DNA of 64,000 nt. Origin: Janthinobacterium agaricidamnosum NBRC 102515 = DSM 9628 (GTDB taxonomy: Bacteria > Pseudomonadota > Gammaproteobacteria > Burkholderiales > Burkholderiaceae_D). The notes beneath the pieces are model-generated. The model saw only the letters and a list, made by a program, of their open reading frames with translations. It made no database searches and had not been told where the DNA came from. This document shows positions 8,296 through 17,347 of the stretch, piece after piece. Every line of letters starts with the position of its first letter. The stretch's first letter is position 1. The position numbers and the translations under genes are program-made. The stretch spans positions 4,611,258 through 4,675,257 of the forward strand of contig NZ_HG322949.1 of assembly GCF_000723165.1 (NCBI RefSeq). Reading direction: 5' to 3'.

Positions 8296-8946
8296 TTATT
8301 CGAAACTCCCGCCCAGCGAATTGGCGATCATCGCCTGGAAGTCCTGGCGCAGTGCACGGTCGCTGCGGAACTGGCCCAGCATCTTCGACGTCACCGTCAC
8401 CGCGCCCGGCTTGCTGACGCCGCGCGTGGTCATGCACATATGCGCCGCCTCGATCACCACCGCCACGCCGCGCGCCTGCAAGGTGTCGTGGATGGTGTCG
8501 GCGATCTGGGCAGTCAGTTTTTCCTGGATTTGCAAACGCTTGGCAAATACGTCGACCACCCGCGCCAGCTTGCTGATGCCGACCACCCTCTCGCGCGGCA
8601 AATAGGCAATGTGGGCACGGCCGATGATGGGCACCATATGGTGCTCGCAATGCGATGCGAAGCGCACGTCGCGCACGATCACCATCTCGTCGTAGCCGTC
8701 GGACTCTTCAAAGGTGGCGCTCAGTTCGCGGGCGGCGTCGGCCTCGTAACCGGCAAAAAATTCGCGGTAGGCGCGCACTACCCGGTCCGGCGTATCGATC
8801 AAGCCTTCGCGGCCGGGATCGTCGCCAGCCCAGCTGATCAGGGTTTTGACAGCGGCCAACGCTTCTTCGCGGCTGGCGCGGCCGGAAGCGGCGGCAGGAA
8901 ATGAGAGGGATTCAGGCATTATCGAGTTTGATGTGATCCGCGTCAT
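8296..8946 (-). CDS. folE: GTP cyclohydrolase I (FolE)
   Basis: FolE converts GTP to 7,8-dihydroneopterin triphosphate, the first step of tetrahydrofolate synthesis. The 216-residue sequence contains all family signatures: [14 protein letters not shown], the [12 protein letters not shown] motif, and AHMCMTTRG. The three zinc ligands are present as Cys100, His103 and Cys171 in the numbering of this frame. The C-terminal segment ([10 protein letters not shown]) is also typical. Met10 (codon at 8919) is an alternative start; neither has a strong ribosome site. No pterin or folate genes are adjacent. Confidence 0.96.
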   Translation of the reverse strand: MTRITSNSIMPESLSFPAAASGRASREEALAAVKTLISWAGDDPGREGLIDTPDRVVRAYREFFAGYEADAARELSATFEESDGYDEMVIVRDVRFASHCEHHMVPIIGRAHIAYLPRERVVGISKLARVVDVFAKRLQIQEKLTAQIADTIHDTLQARGVAVVIEAAHMCMTTRGVSKPGAVTVTSKMLGQFRSDRALRQDFQAMIANSLGGSFE

Positions 8947-9133
8947 GCGGTGAGATGGACATGATAGGGTTTCTCGCCATCAAATGCAACCAACTTGCAT
9001 TAATGGAGTTCAAAACGCTGTATTAAACACCTACAGTCTTGAGCAATGTTGCACAAAAGAACTTGATTGAGGCTACAATGACATGTCTTTTGCCAACATT
9101 TTTGGCAATACCGAACCGCCGCCAGGGAATACC

Positions 9134-9583
9134 ATGTCTGAAGAAAAAAGCGTTACCGATTTCAATTCCTACGGCAAGGAAACGCCGGTCGGCCGGCCCG
9201 ATATCGATGGCCGCGCCGGGGTCTTCGTGCCGACCGAGGAGTTTGACATCGACAATACCACCACCATCCGCAAGGGCGCCGGCATCGTCGGTTTCGGCAA
9301 CCTGGATGGCACGCTGACGGTCTATTACGAAGCCAACCGCTTCGATGAAAGCGGCTTGCACAAGTGGGAACACAAGGCCCGCAAGGCGTATGACCGGATG
9401 GTGATGGGCGCGCCGACGGTGTCGAAAACCAAGATCGAAGCGAAGATGCTGGAACAGGTCGGCATCATCGACGGCATGGGGATCAACTTGAAGCATCCTG
9501 AGCGCCTGGCGCACTGGCTGCAGATATCGAACGTGATGGATACCGCGCCGGAACAGCCGGTGGTGATGTGGAAAAACCGCTAA
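9134..9583 (+). CDS. Conserved-looking hypothetical protein
   Basis: A soluble, acidic 149-residue protein without signal peptide or membrane segment; not recognised. The start at 9134 is preferred to the in-frame ATG at 9083, because an AGGGA ribosome site lies five bases before it and a TACAAT -10-like element at 9074-9079 (extended, preceded by GGC) would place the RNA start at or after the first ATG. It contains a compact region with GAGIVGFGNLDGTLTVYYE and a C-terminal helical part with MLEQVGIIDGMGINL. Codon usage fits the genome, so it is probably a native gene. It stands alone between folE (opposite strand) and a small membrane-peptide gene. Confidence 0.7.
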   Translation: MSEEKSVTDFNSYGKETPVGRPDIDGRAGVFVPTEEFDIDNTTTIRKGAGIVGFGNLDGTLTVYYEANRFDESGLHKWEHKARKAYDRMVMGAPTVSKTKIEAKMLEQVGIIDGMGINLKHPERLAHWLQISNVMDTAPEQPVVMWKNR

Positions 9584-9728
9584 TCAGGCTTGGCAGCGCT
9601 TCCACAGTATTGGACGAGGTGTTGTCCTACACGGGGGCGGACATTCATCTGATGCCCAAGAGCATTATTTAAACCTATCATACAGGCATAGACTCACACC
9701 ATCCCAACGAATTGACCAGGAGTACCCC

Positions 9729-9848
9729 ATGTCTCGCCTTTTACCCATCGTCTTCGGCGCTTTACAGCTTGGACTGGTCGGTGCGGCGACATATGTGCTG
9801 TGCTCGGCCAGCGTACTGAACGAAGCTTCAGTGTTCCTGGCGCACTAA
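9729..9848 (+). CDS. Small hydrophobic protein, 39 residues
   Basis: A short frame (MSRLLPIVFGALQLGLVG and on) has an ideal ribosome site (AGGAG at 9718-9722, six bases before the ATG) and encodes a single predicted membrane helix from about residue 5 to 28, with a short polar tail ending FLAH. Good initiation context and normal codon use support translation. No family was recognised. Such single-helix proteins are often small membrane regulators, but nothing here shows a partner. Confidence 0.5.
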   Translation: MSRLLPIVFGALQLGLVGAATYVLCSASVLNEASVFLAH

Positions 9849-9856
9849 TTACGCAG

Positions 9857-9893
9857 AAAAAATGGCACACCGGCCTGCCCGGGTGCGCCATTC
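9857..9893 (-). terminator. Terminator of the Tyr/Pro-rich lipoprotein gene
   Basis: On the minus strand a stem formed by AATGGC-CAC-CCGG and its near-complement (one mismatch and a bulge) is followed by six T residues (9862 down to 9857). It lies about 20 bases beyond the lipoprotein stop codon. Confidence 0.65.
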
Positions 9894-9914
9894 AAGCGAT
9901 CAATCGCTGCACTC

Positions 9915-10304
9915 TTAACGGCGGCCGTGGAAGCCGCCATAGCCGCCCCAGCCGCGATGGCCGTAACCGCCCCAGCCGCGGTGGCCGCCGACGAACAGGA
10001 AATCGAAGCCAATCGACACTGGCGGATTGTAATAATACGGCTGCGGGTAATACACCGGCTGCTGCACATATACCGGTTGCTGCACATACACAGGCTGCGG
10101 CGCGCCATACACCGGCTCGCTGGTATATTGCACGGTCGTTGGCGCGGACACATATCCAGCTTGCACCGGTTCCGACGATACCGTATGCCATTGATATGGA
10201 TCGACCGGCGTCACCACGCGGGTACCATAATATGCCGGACCCGGCGGCACGACGGCGCAACCGCCCAAGGCGGCCAGTGACATCACTACGATCAAGCTTT
10301 TCAT
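9915..10304 (-). CDS. Small lipoprotein rich in Tyr, Pro, Gln and Gly
   Basis: The 129-residue protein starts at 10304, where AGGAGA stands about six bases before the ATG; the seven additional codons upstream lack a ribosome site. It has a lipoprotein signal MKSLIVVMSLAALGGC with lipidated Cys16. The mature part is low in complexity: repeats of the type QQPVYVQQPVY, a PQPYYYNPP stretch, then a short hydrophobic GFDFLFVGG and a Gly/Trp/Tyr-rich tail with two copies of GHRGWGGYG. Similar Tyr/Pro/Gly-rich small lipoproteins are common in Burkholderiales and have no assigned function. It is probably anchored in the outer membrane, since residue 17 is Ala and not Asp. It has its own terminator. 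Confidence 0.75.
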   Translation of the reverse strand: MKSLIVVMSLAALGGCAVVPPGPAYYGTRVVTPVDPYQWHTVSSEPVQAGYVSAPTTVQYTSEPVYGAPQPVYVQQPVYVQQPVYYPQPYYYNPPVSIGFDFLFVGGHRGWGGYGHRGWGGYGGFHGRR

Positions 10305-10431
10305 GATAATTCTCCTATTTCCCATGACTTACTATAGGAAATAAATCAGGGGGACGCTGCACATTTAACAGCTTGTTACATCGGCCTCGTCAACGTTACA
10401 TGGGACCGGCACACCAGCCCCATCGTGCGCG

Positions 10432-11004
10432 TCAAAGATGGTCGATATCGCACATATCGAGCGCACGACCGCCAGCATCGTAGCGCAAGGCGCAGACTTC
10501 AAAGCGTACACCATAATCGAGATCGATGCGCTGCACCTCGCCGTATCGCAGCTTGAAACTGCGAGCCAGCTCACTGCGGGCGGACAAGGCGCCGACATCC
10601 GATGGTATCGCCATCACCGCGTCGAAACCGGGCTGGTGCACCTCCTGGCGCCGCGCTATATCGGTAAGCAAGGTGACATCGAGCTGCAAGCCGCCCAGCA
10701 CATAACTGAAGAACGTCACCTTGCGCTGGGCGCTCATGACGCCCCAGGCACAAGCGCCGGCGGCATCGCATTGCCTGATTTGCGCCAAGGGGAAATATTC
10801 CTTTCCACCCTGTAATTTCTTCAAGGGCCAGCTGGAACGCAATCCGTCGCGCTTGCCGCTGAGCGGATTGATCCACGTCAAGCGGTTAACCAGCGACACA
10901 TACTGGCCATCTTTTTGCGGATCGTCGGGACTGGAAAAGGAGGCGCAAGCCGACAGCGTCAACGGCAAGGCAAGGAACAATACCGGCAGCAAGAATTTAC
11001 TCAT
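10432..11004 (-). CDS. Hypothetical lipoprotein
   Basis: The 190-residue product starts at 11004, where a typical lipoprotein signal begins (MSKFLLPVLFLALPLTLSAC; lipobox LSAC, Cys20). The frame is open further upstream but the extra residues would hide the signal. The mature domain has four further Cys residues (in the QCDAAGACAW and VCALRYDAG...MCDIDHL regions), which could form two disulfides in the periplasm. The family was not recognised and no neighbour explains its function. The ribosome site is weak. Confidence 0.65.
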   Translation of the reverse strand: MSKFLLPVLFLALPLTLSACASFSSPDDPQKDGQYVSLVNRLTWINPLSGKRDGLRSSWPLKKLQGGKEYFPLAQIRQCDAAGACAWGVMSAQRKVTFFSYVLGGLQLDVTLLTDIARRQEVHQPGFDAVMAIPSDVGALSARSELARSFKLRYGEVQRIDLDYGVRFEVCALRYDAGGRALDMCDIDHL

Positions 11005-11090
11005 GATCGCGACTCGCTCGTTTAAAGAAGTATCGGCTGGCACTGGCCAGCTCACGGTAACACAGATCAAGGCCGCATGCGGCGCCATGC

Positions 11091-11131
11091 AAAAACGGCC
11101 CGCCCCACGATGGCAGTCGTGAGCCGGGCCG
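11091..11131 (-). terminator. Terminator downstream of the first TonB_C gene
   Basis: Read on the minus strand, arms CGGCCCG and CGGGCCG with an inner CACGA/TCGTG pairing form a long stem, followed by TTTTTG (11095 down to 11091). It ends transcription coming from the TonB_C genes. Confidence 0.78.
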
Positions 11132-11183
11132 CATCAAGGGCCGGGAGCCTGGGGAACCGTCCGCCGCTGCGGACCTCAGGCCA

Positions 11184-11531
11184 TCAGTCCAACTTCCAGG
11201 CGTAATCCACCTTGGTCCAGGTCTGCGCCGCGCTGCCATCCTTGGTGCCCGGCTTGAATTTGCAAGCGCTGAGCGCCTTGATGGCGGCCTTGTCGAGGTT
11301 CTTGAAACCGCTGCTCTTTTCCACTTTCGATTCCGCCACGCTGCCATCGGCATTGACCAGGAAGCTCATCGAGACCGTGCCTTGCTCTTCATTCATCAAC
11401 GAAGCTTTCGGATAATCGGCCTTGCAATTCTTTGAATCGAAACTGGCAGGAACTTCAGCCGCAAATGCTGCGGAGGAGACAGAAACCAGCAACGCTGCCG
11501 CTACACTCGCAAAACGCTTATTTTTAGACAT
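11184..11531 (-). CDS. Stand-alone periplasmic TonB C-terminal-domain protein (copy 1)
   Basis: This 115-residue protein has a signal peptide ending SSAAFA and then a single TonB_C domain with EEQGTVSMSFLVNADGSV and the conserved LDKAAIKALSACKFKPGT segment. It lacks the cytoplasmic/membrane anchor and the Pro-rich linker of true TonB, so it cannot transduce energy by itself and is probably a soluble periplasmic protein. Two Cys (NCKADYP and SACKF) may form a disulfide. The start at ATG 11531 has GGGGAAAC upstream; a TTG four codons earlier is less likely. The second copy lies immediately upstream on the same strand, and about four fifths of mature residues are identical. Confidence 0.8.
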   Translation of the reverse strand: MSKNKRFASVAAALLVSVSSAAFAAEVPASFDSKNCKADYPKASLMNEEQGTVSMSFLVNADGSVAESKVEKSSGFKNLDKAAIKALSACKFKPGTKDGSAAQTWTKVDYAWKLD

Positions 11532-11603
11532 TTGTTTCCCCAAATATTTTTAATCAGAACAAACGATTTCAGACACCCTGGAACGATACTCGCGCAATCT
11601 GTT

Positions 11604-11945
11604 TTACAGCTTCCAGACGTAGTCGACCTTGGTCCAGGTCTGGGCCACGCTGCCATCCTTGGTGCCAGGCTTGAACTTGCAGGCGCTGATGGCTTTAACG
11701 GCAGCCTTGTCCAGATTCCTGAAGCCGCTGGTTTTTTCAATTTTCGATTCGATGACGCTACCCTCGGCCGACACCAGGAACGCCATCGAGACGGCGCCCT
11801 GCTCTTCATTGACCAAGGAGGCTTTCGGATAATCAGCCTTGCAATTTTTTGCATCGAACGATGCCGGAACTTCAACGGCGAAGGCGGTGGCGCTCACGCC
11901 GGAGAACAGTACCGCTGCAATAACACTGACAAAACGCTTATTCAT
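11604..11945 (-). CDS. Stand-alone periplasmic TonB C-terminal-domain protein (copy 2)
   Basis: A 113-residue paralogue of the next gene, with a signal peptide ending ATAFA and one TonB_C domain (LDKAAVKAISACKFKPGT). The paired Cys residues and the final VDYVWKL are conserved between the two copies. The ATG at 11945 is preferred over a GTG two codons upstream. The 72-base gap to copy 1 contains no terminator, so the two may be cotranscribed. A role in TonB-dependent uptake or in envelope maintenance is possible; the family gives no specific function. Confidence 0.8.
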   Translation of the reverse strand: MNKRFVSVIAAVLFSGVSATAFAVEVPASFDAKNCKADYPKASLVNEEQGAVSMAFLVSAEGSVIESKIEKTSGFRNLDKAAVKAISACKFKPGTKDGSVAQTWTKVDYVWKL

Positions 11946-12045
11946 GATCACACTTTTTCCACAACGTTAAACAAAACCTGGACCGCACCATCAGCGGCAG
12001 CCGCAGCGCGCTCGCGCGGCAGCGGCCCCTGCTGGTTAACACGGC

Positions 12046-13818
12046 TTAAAACTCTTCCCACTCGTCATTGGCGCCAGCGCTGGCGACAACTCTCTTCGGC
12101 GCCGGCGCCGCTGCGGCGGCAGCTGGCGCGGCGACTTTACGCGGTGCTGGCTTGGCGGCGCGCAAGGCGGCCACCGGCTTGGCTTTGACATGCGGCGCCA
12201 GCGGCGCGGCCACGGCTGCCGGGGCCGGCTGATAAGCGACGGCTTTTTCTTCGCCTTCGACCAGTTTGAAGATGCTGACCACGTGGGCCAGTTCGGCGGC
12301 CTGGTCTTGCAGGCTTTGCGCAGCGGCGGCGGCTTGTTCCACCAGCGCGGCGTTTTGCTGGGTCATGCTGTCCATTTCGATGATCGACAGGTTGACTTGC
12401 TCGATGCCGGCGCTTTGCTCCTGGCTGGCATTGGCGATTTCGCTCATGATGTCGGTCACGCGCTTGACGCTGTCGACCACTTCGCCCATCGTCACGCCGG
12501 CCTGGCCGACCAGCTTGGTGCCGGCTTCGACCTTGCCGACCGAGTCATCGATCAAGCCCTTGATTTCCTTGGCCGCCGCGGCCGAACGTTGCGCCAGGTT
12601 GCGCACTTCGGTCGCCACCACCGCAAAGCCGCGGCCTTGTTCGCCGGCGCGCGCCGCTTCCACCGCGGCGTTCAGCGCCAGGATGTTGGTCTGGAAGGCA
12701 ATGCCGTCGATCACGCCGATGATGTCGACAATTTTCTTCGACGAGTCGTTGATCGACCCCATGGTGCCGACCACTTGCGCCACCACCTCGCCGCCCTTCA
12801 GGGCCACGTCGGACGCGGTCGCCGCCAGCTGATTCGCTTCGCGGGCATTGTCGGCGTTCTGCTTCACGGTCGACGTCAGTTCTTCCATCGCCGACGCGGT
12901 TTTTTCCAGCGAGCTGGCCTGCATTTCAGTGCGCGACGACAAATCGATATTGCCGGCCGCGATTTCACGCGACGCCGTGCCGATGGTTTCGGTGCCGACC
13001 CGCACCTGGCCGACGATGCCGACCAGGCTGTTGCGCATTTCCTTCATTTCCGCCAGCAGGCTGGAATTGTCCGACGCCTGGGTGTTGATCGCGATCGACA
13101 GGTCGCCATTGGCGATGCTGCCGGCGATGGCCGCCGTGTAATCCGGTTCGCCGCCCAGCTGCTTCAGCAGGCCGCGGGTGATCACGAACGCCGCCGCCAC
13201 GCCCAGCGCCACCGCCAGCGCGCCGAGGATGATCATGAAGGTGCGCGCATTGTCGAACGCGGTGCGGGCATCGGTTTGCACCTGGGCATTCAATTTGTCT
13301 TCCAGCGACGCCAGTTGTTCCAGCGCTTCCATCCATTTTTTCTGGACCGGGCGGATTTCCTTGATCATCACCTTGGTGGCGCCTTCGGCGTCGTTGGCCA
13401 GCCACAGCGCGGACGCCTTGGCGATGGCCGGCATCGCCGTCGCTTCATACTCCTTGATGGAGGCGAGCAAGGTCTTTTCTTCGGCCGTGGATTCCAGCGC
13501 AAACTGGGCTTCCAGTTTCTTCTGGGTTTCCTGGTAGGTATTGGTCTGGCTCTTGATGCGGGCCATTTCCGGCTCCATATCGCCGGCGTCGGTCATCAAG
13601 GTCAGGATGCGCAGCGACGTGATACGGTCGCTGACATTGCCGCGCATGTCGATCACCAGCCGGGTGACCACGTTATTGACACTGACCACATGGTCGAGGC
13701 GATCCTGGATTTGCGCCATGCGGCCGATGCCGACGACGGTCACCGCGATCAACAACACCAGCACCAACGCAAACCCCAAACCGAGGCGGCTACCAACCTT
13801 CATTTTTGCTAAATTCAT
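12046..13818 (-). CDS. Methyl-accepting chemotaxis protein with four-helix-bundle sensor
   Basis: The receptor (590 residues from Met at 13818) has a first membrane helix (about 11-32), a four-helix-bundle periplasmic sensor (about 35-190), a second membrane helix (about 194-215), a HAMP domain starting with the [14 protein letters not shown] segment, and a long signalling coiled coil whose hairpin tip is [20 protein letters not shown]. An Ala/Pro-rich linker leads to the final NDEWEEF, resembling the C-terminal pentapeptide that tethers CheR/CheB in other bacteria. The ligand cannot be predicted. An upstream ATG at 13842 is in frame, but MNLAKMKVG is the typical beginning in this family and has a better ribosome site. 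No che genes are adjacent. Confidence 0.94.
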   Translation of the reverse strand: MNLAKMKVGSRLGLGFALVLVLLIAVTVVGIGRMAQIQDRLDHVVSVNNVVTRLVIDMRGNVSDRITSLRILTLMTDAGDMEPEMARIKSQTNTYQETQKKLEAQFALESTAEEKTLLASIKEYEATAMPAIAKASALWLANDAEGATKVMIKEIRPVQKKWMEALEQLASLEDKLNAQVQTDARTAFDNARTFMIILGALAVALGVAAAFVITRGLLKQLGGEPDYTAAIAGSIANGDLSIAINTQASDNSSLLAEMKEMRNSLVGIVGQVRVGTETIGTASREIAAGNIDLSSRTEMQASSLEKTASAMEELTSTVKQNADNAREANQLAATASDVALKGGEVVAQVVGTMGSINDSSKKIVDIIGVIDGIAFQTNILALNAAVEAARAGEQGRGFAVVATEVRNLAQRSAAAAKEIKGLIDDSVGKVEAGTKLVGQAGVTMGEVVDSVKRVTDIMSEIANASQEQSAGIEQVNLSIIEMDSMTQQNAALVEQAAAAAQSLQDQAAELAHVVSIFKLVEGEEKAVAYQPAPAAVAAPLAPHVKAKPVAALRAAKPAPRKVAAPAAAAAAPAPKRVVASAGANDEWEEF

Positions 13819-14196
13819 TTCGGCTCTTCGTAAATGACTCATTGATAAGAATTTTGCCCGGCATTACATGACGAAGGCTGCGACGCACCGGCTTCCCGCG
13901 GCCCGATCCTGCCCGCTGGTCTCCGGCCGCACGCAGCCTCGTTTGTTCTTGACCCTCGCCGCCAGCGACTGACTGCGCATGCAAATTTATTCACAGGGTT
14001 TGTTTCTTGCTATTCCTTGTAATGTCACAGGAGCAATCGATTTTACCGTGAGAAATATTTGTCTATAATCAATTATAGATGTAAATTTTGCCTCAAAGCA
14101 AGCAATAACTGCCTCATTAATTTGCAGATTAACTTTCTGCGGGGAAATTACGGGATCGCCGTGACTTGCATGGAAAAAGTCACGAATACCGAGAAT
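13819..14196. other. Intergenic region upstream of the chemoreceptor, downstream of dusA
   Basis: No gene is supported. The part from about 13985 to 14160 is AT-rich and probably includes the chemoreceptor promoter, but no clear sigma70 or sigma28 element was found. A TTG-initiated frame at 14059-14307 runs into dusA on the other strand and was judged spurious. Confidence 0.4.
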
Positions 14197-15195
14197 TTAT
14201 GCGTGATGCGGCATTTTTGTGATGGCTTCCAGCAACAATCCAGCATCGCCGAGCGCCAGTTTTTTCGAGTCCGACAAGGTTTGCCGAAACGAGCGGGCGC
14301 CCGGTAAACCTTGCATCAAACCGAGCATGTGGCGCGTGATGCTGTTCAATTTCAGCCCCTTCTTTCCCTCCTTGTCCAGTTGCGCGCGAATGTATGGAAT
14401 CATCGCTGCGAGGATTTCCTCGCGGGTCTTGACAGCGCTGTCGTCGCCGTAATAGCGCTGGTCGAATTGCGCCATCGAATACGGGTTGTGATACGCCTCG
14501 CGGCCCAGCATCACGCCATCCAGGTGCTGCAAGTGCAAGTCGATCTCGGCCAGCGTCTTGATGCCGCCGTTGATGATGAATTCGAAGTCAGGAAAGTCGC
14601 GCTTCAAGCGGTAGGCGTAGTCGTATTTGAGCGGCGGCACTTCGCGGTTTTCCTTCGGGCTCAAGCCTTTCAGGATCGCATTGCGCGCGTGCACGATAAA
14701 CGTCTTGCAGCCGGCGCCGGCCACCGTGCCGACGAAATCGCGCACGAAGTCGTACGACTCGGTATCGTTGATGCCGATCCGGTGTTTCACCGTGACATCG
14801 ATGCTGACCGCGTCGCGCATCGCCTTGACGCAATCGGCCACCAGCTGCGGTTCGGCCATCAGGCAGGCGCCGAACGCGCCCTTCTGCACCCGCTCCGACG
14901 GGCAGCCGCAATTGAGGTTGATTTCATCGTAGCCCCATTGCTGGCCCAGCCTGGCGCTGGCGGCCAGATCAAACGGGTCGCTGCCGCCCAGCTGCAGCGC
15001 GACCGGATGCTCTTCGTCGTTGAAGCGCAGGTGGCGTTCGACGTCGCCGTACACCAGCGCGCCGGTGGTCACCATCTCGGTGTACAGCCAGGTATGGCGC
15101 GTGATCTGGCGGTGGAACAGCCGGCAATGGCGGTCGGTCCAGTCCATCATCGGGGCCACCGACAGGCGGCGCGAAGGCAAGGTTTTGGTAGTCAC
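14197..15195 (-). CDS. dusA: tRNA-dihydrouridine synthase A
   Basis: DusA reduces uridines in the D-loop of tRNA (U20/U20a in the family) with FMN and NADPH. The 332-residue protein shows LSVAPMMDWTDRHCR at the N-terminus, the active-site motif NLNCGCPSERVQ with the catalytic Cys98, the VTVKHRIGIND segment and the FIINGGIKT phosphate-binding region. Length and motif order fit DusA rather than DusB or DusC. It stands alone on the minus strand between typA and the chemoreceptor. Start and length agree with the family. Confidence 0.96.
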   Translation of the reverse strand: MTTKTLPSRRLSVAPMMDWTDRHCRLFHRQITRHTWLYTEMVTTGALVYGDVERHLRFNDEEHPVALQLGGSDPFDLAASARLGQQWGYDEINLNCGCPSERVQKGAFGACLMAEPQLVADCVKAMRDAVSIDVTVKHRIGINDTESYDFVRDFVGTVAGAGCKTFIVHARNAILKGLSPKENREVPPLKYDYAYRLKRDFPDFEFIINGGIKTLAEIDLHLQHLDGVMLGREAYHNPYSMAQFDQRYYGDDSAVKTREEILAAMIPYIRAQLDKEGKKGLKLNSITRHMLGLMQGLPGARSFRQTLSDSKKLALGDAGLLLEAITKMPHHA

Positions 15196-15327
15196 GGCAA
15201 CAACTCGCTAAAAAAATGGGGCTAAAACACCAAACCCGCTGGCGCATCACCGGTTAAAGTCATGCGGCACAGCGGGCCCGGTACGTCACCGCCACGGAGG
15301 GCGGCAACGCTTTGTCATACGATCGGA

Positions 15328-17160
15328 TTACGATTCGCGCGATGCTTTTTTACGCTCGTGCTCTTTCAGGAAACGCTTGCGCAGGCGGATCGATTTCGGG
15401 GTGATTTCCACCAGTTCGTCGTCCTCGATGAATTCGACCGCGTATTCCAGCGACATCTGGATAGGCGGCACCAGGCGCACCGCTTCGTCGGTACCCGACG
15501 AACGCACGTTGGTCAGCTGTTTGCCCTTGATCGGGTTGACCACCAGGTCGTTGTCGCGCGAGTGGATACCGATGATCATGCCTTCGTACACCGGGTCATT
15601 ATGCGATACGAACATGCGGCCGCGGTCTTGCAGTTTCCAGATAGCGTAGGCAACGGCGGCGCCGTCGTCTTGCGAGATCAGCACGCCGTTGCGACGGCCG
15701 GCCATTTCGCCACGGCTGTTGTCGACTGCCGCGTATTCGTGGAACACGTGGCTCATCAGGCCGGTGCCGCGGGTCAGGGTCATGAATTCGCCCTGGAAGC
15801 CGATCAGGCCACGCGCAGGGATCAGATACTCGAGACGCACGCGGCCCTTGCCGTCCGATTCCATGTTTTGCAGGTCGCCACGACGACGGCCCAGTTCTTC
15901 CATGACGCCGCCCTGGTTGGCTTCTTCAACGTCGACCGACAGGTTTTCAAACGGCTCCTGGCGCACGCCATCGACCATCTTGAACACCACGCGCGGACGC
16001 GATACGGCCAGTTCGAAGCCTTCGCGACGCATGTTTTCGATCAGAATCGTCAGGTGCAGCTCGCCGCGGCCCGATACTTCGAAGATCGTGTCGTCGTCGG
16101 TTGGCGCCACGCGCAGGGCAACGTTGGCTTTCAATTCTTTGTCCAGACGGTCGCGCAATTGACGCGAGGTGACGAACTTGCCTTCGCGGCCAGCCAGCGG
16201 CGAGTTGTTGACCATGAAGTTCATGGTCAGGGTCGGCTCGTCGACGGTCAGCATCGGCAGCGCTTCCGGGGTATCCAGTGCGCACAGCGTCGAACCGATG
16301 CCGATTTCGTCGATACCGTTGATCAGGCAGATGTCGCCGGCGACCGCTTCGTCCACCAGCACGCGCTCCAGGCCCTTGAAGTTCAGCACCTGGTTGATGC
16401 GGCCCTTGATCGGGGTGGCGCCTGGACCATCGATGACCAGCACGTCCTGGCCGACCTTGACGGTACCGCGGTTGACGCGGCCAATGCCGATCTTGCCGAC
16501 GTACGAAGAGTAGTCCAGCGAGGTGATTTGCATTTGCAGCGGGCCTTCCGGATTGTCGTCACGCACTGGAACGTGTTCCAGGATGGCGTCGAACATCGGC
16601 TTCATGTCGCCGCCGCGCACGTCTTCGGTCAGGCCGGCGTAGCCGTTCAGGCCCGAAGCGTAAACGATAGGGAAATCCAGTTGCTCGTCGGTCGCGCCCA
16701 GTTTGTCGAACAGTTCGAACGTCTGGTTGATGGCCCAGTCCGGGCGCGCGCCTGGACGGTCGATCTTGTTGACGATAACGATAGGCTTCAGACCCAGTGC
16801 CAGCGCCTTGCGCGTGACGAAACGGGTTTGTGGCATCGGGCCTTCTTGTGCATCGATCAGCAGCAATACCGAGTCAACCATCGACAGTACGCGCTCTACC
16901 TCGCCGCCGAAGTCGGCGTGGCCTGGGGTATCGACGATATTGATGTGGGTGCCTTGGTACTCAACGGCGCAGTTCTTCGACAGAATCGTAATGCCGCGCT
17001 CCTTTTCGAGGTCGTTCGAGTCCATGACACGCGTGTCGACCGCCTGGTTTTCACGGAAGGTGCCGGACTGGCGCAGCAGTTGGTCAACCAGGGTCGTTTT
17101 GCCGTGGTCAACGTGGGCGATGATTGCGATGTTGCGAATTGCGCGTTTTGTATTTGACAT
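15328..17160 (-). CDS. typA: Ribosome-associated GTPase TypA/BipA
   Basis: TypA (BipA) is an EF-G-like GTPase that binds the 70S ribosome and aids 50S assembly and stress adaptation. The 610-residue sequence has G1 (AHVDHGKTT, residues 15-23), G2 (ERGITI), G3 (DTPGHADF) and G4 (NKID), a domain-II beta barrel, EF-G-like domains III and V, and the family-specific C-terminal domain with [19 protein letters not shown]. Its length is normal. The gene lies downstream of truB, but a 187-base gap with a possible extended -10 element suggests it may also have its own promoter. Confidence 0.97.
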   Translation of the reverse strand: MSNTKRAIRNIAIIAHVDHGKTTLVDQLLRQSGTFRENQAVDTRVMDSNDLEKERGITILSKNCAVEYQGTHINIVDTPGHADFGGEVERVLSMVDSVLLLIDAQEGPMPQTRFVTRKALALGLKPIVIVNKIDRPGARPDWAINQTFELFDKLGATDEQLDFPIVYASGLNGYAGLTEDVRGGDMKPMFDAILEHVPVRDDNPEGPLQMQITSLDYSSYVGKIGIGRVNRGTVKVGQDVLVIDGPGATPIKGRINQVLNFKGLERVLVDEAVAGDICLINGIDEIGIGSTLCALDTPEALPMLTVDEPTLTMNFMVNNSPLAGREGKFVTSRQLRDRLDKELKANVALRVAPTDDDTIFEVSGRGELHLTILIENMRREGFELAVSRPRVVFKMVDGVRQEPFENLSVDVEEANQGGVMEELGRRRGDLQNMESDGKGRVRLEYLIPARGLIGFQGEFMTLTRGTGLMSHVFHEYAAVDNSRGEMAGRRNGVLISQDDGAAVAYAIWKLQDRGRMFVSHNDPVYEGMIIGIHSRDNDLVVNPIKGKQLTNVRSSGTDEAVRLVPPIQMSLEYAVEFIEDDELVEITPKSIRLRKRFLKEHERKKASRES

Positions 17161-17244
17161 GGTCGTAGTAGTTACTGAAAAACTGCGGAGTGCGTACGGA
17201 GGTGTACGGGATACCCGAATGCTAATCTGTTTCCGGAACCGCGC

Positions 17245-17253
17245 AGTATAGCA
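17245..17253 (-). promoter_or_regulatory. Possible extended -10 promoter element for typA
   Basis: On the minus strand TGCTATACT gives a TGn extended -10 with TATACT (17250 to 17245), about 85 bases before the typA start. No good -35 was seen, so confidence is low. Confidence 0.35.
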
Positions 17254-17347
17254 TGTTGCGTTGCAGCGCTATTTTAAAATTGCTGGCGGTTGCGGCAGTC
17301 GGGGGGTTACAACAACAAGCCAGCAGACTGCGCTGGCCCTTCTTGAT

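Noticed and set aside
10030-10130. Short repeated DNA units resembling a small repeat array
   Set aside because: They encode the QPVYVQ repeats of a lipoprotein; no spacers, so not CRISPR.
12190-13812. 540-codon plus-strand frame opposite the chemoreceptor
   Set aside because: Antisense shadow; His/Arg/Asp-rich composition typical of reversed GC-rich codons.
14059-14307. 82-codon plus-strand frame before dusA
   Set aside because: TTG start without ribosome site, and its second half overlaps the 3' end of dusA.
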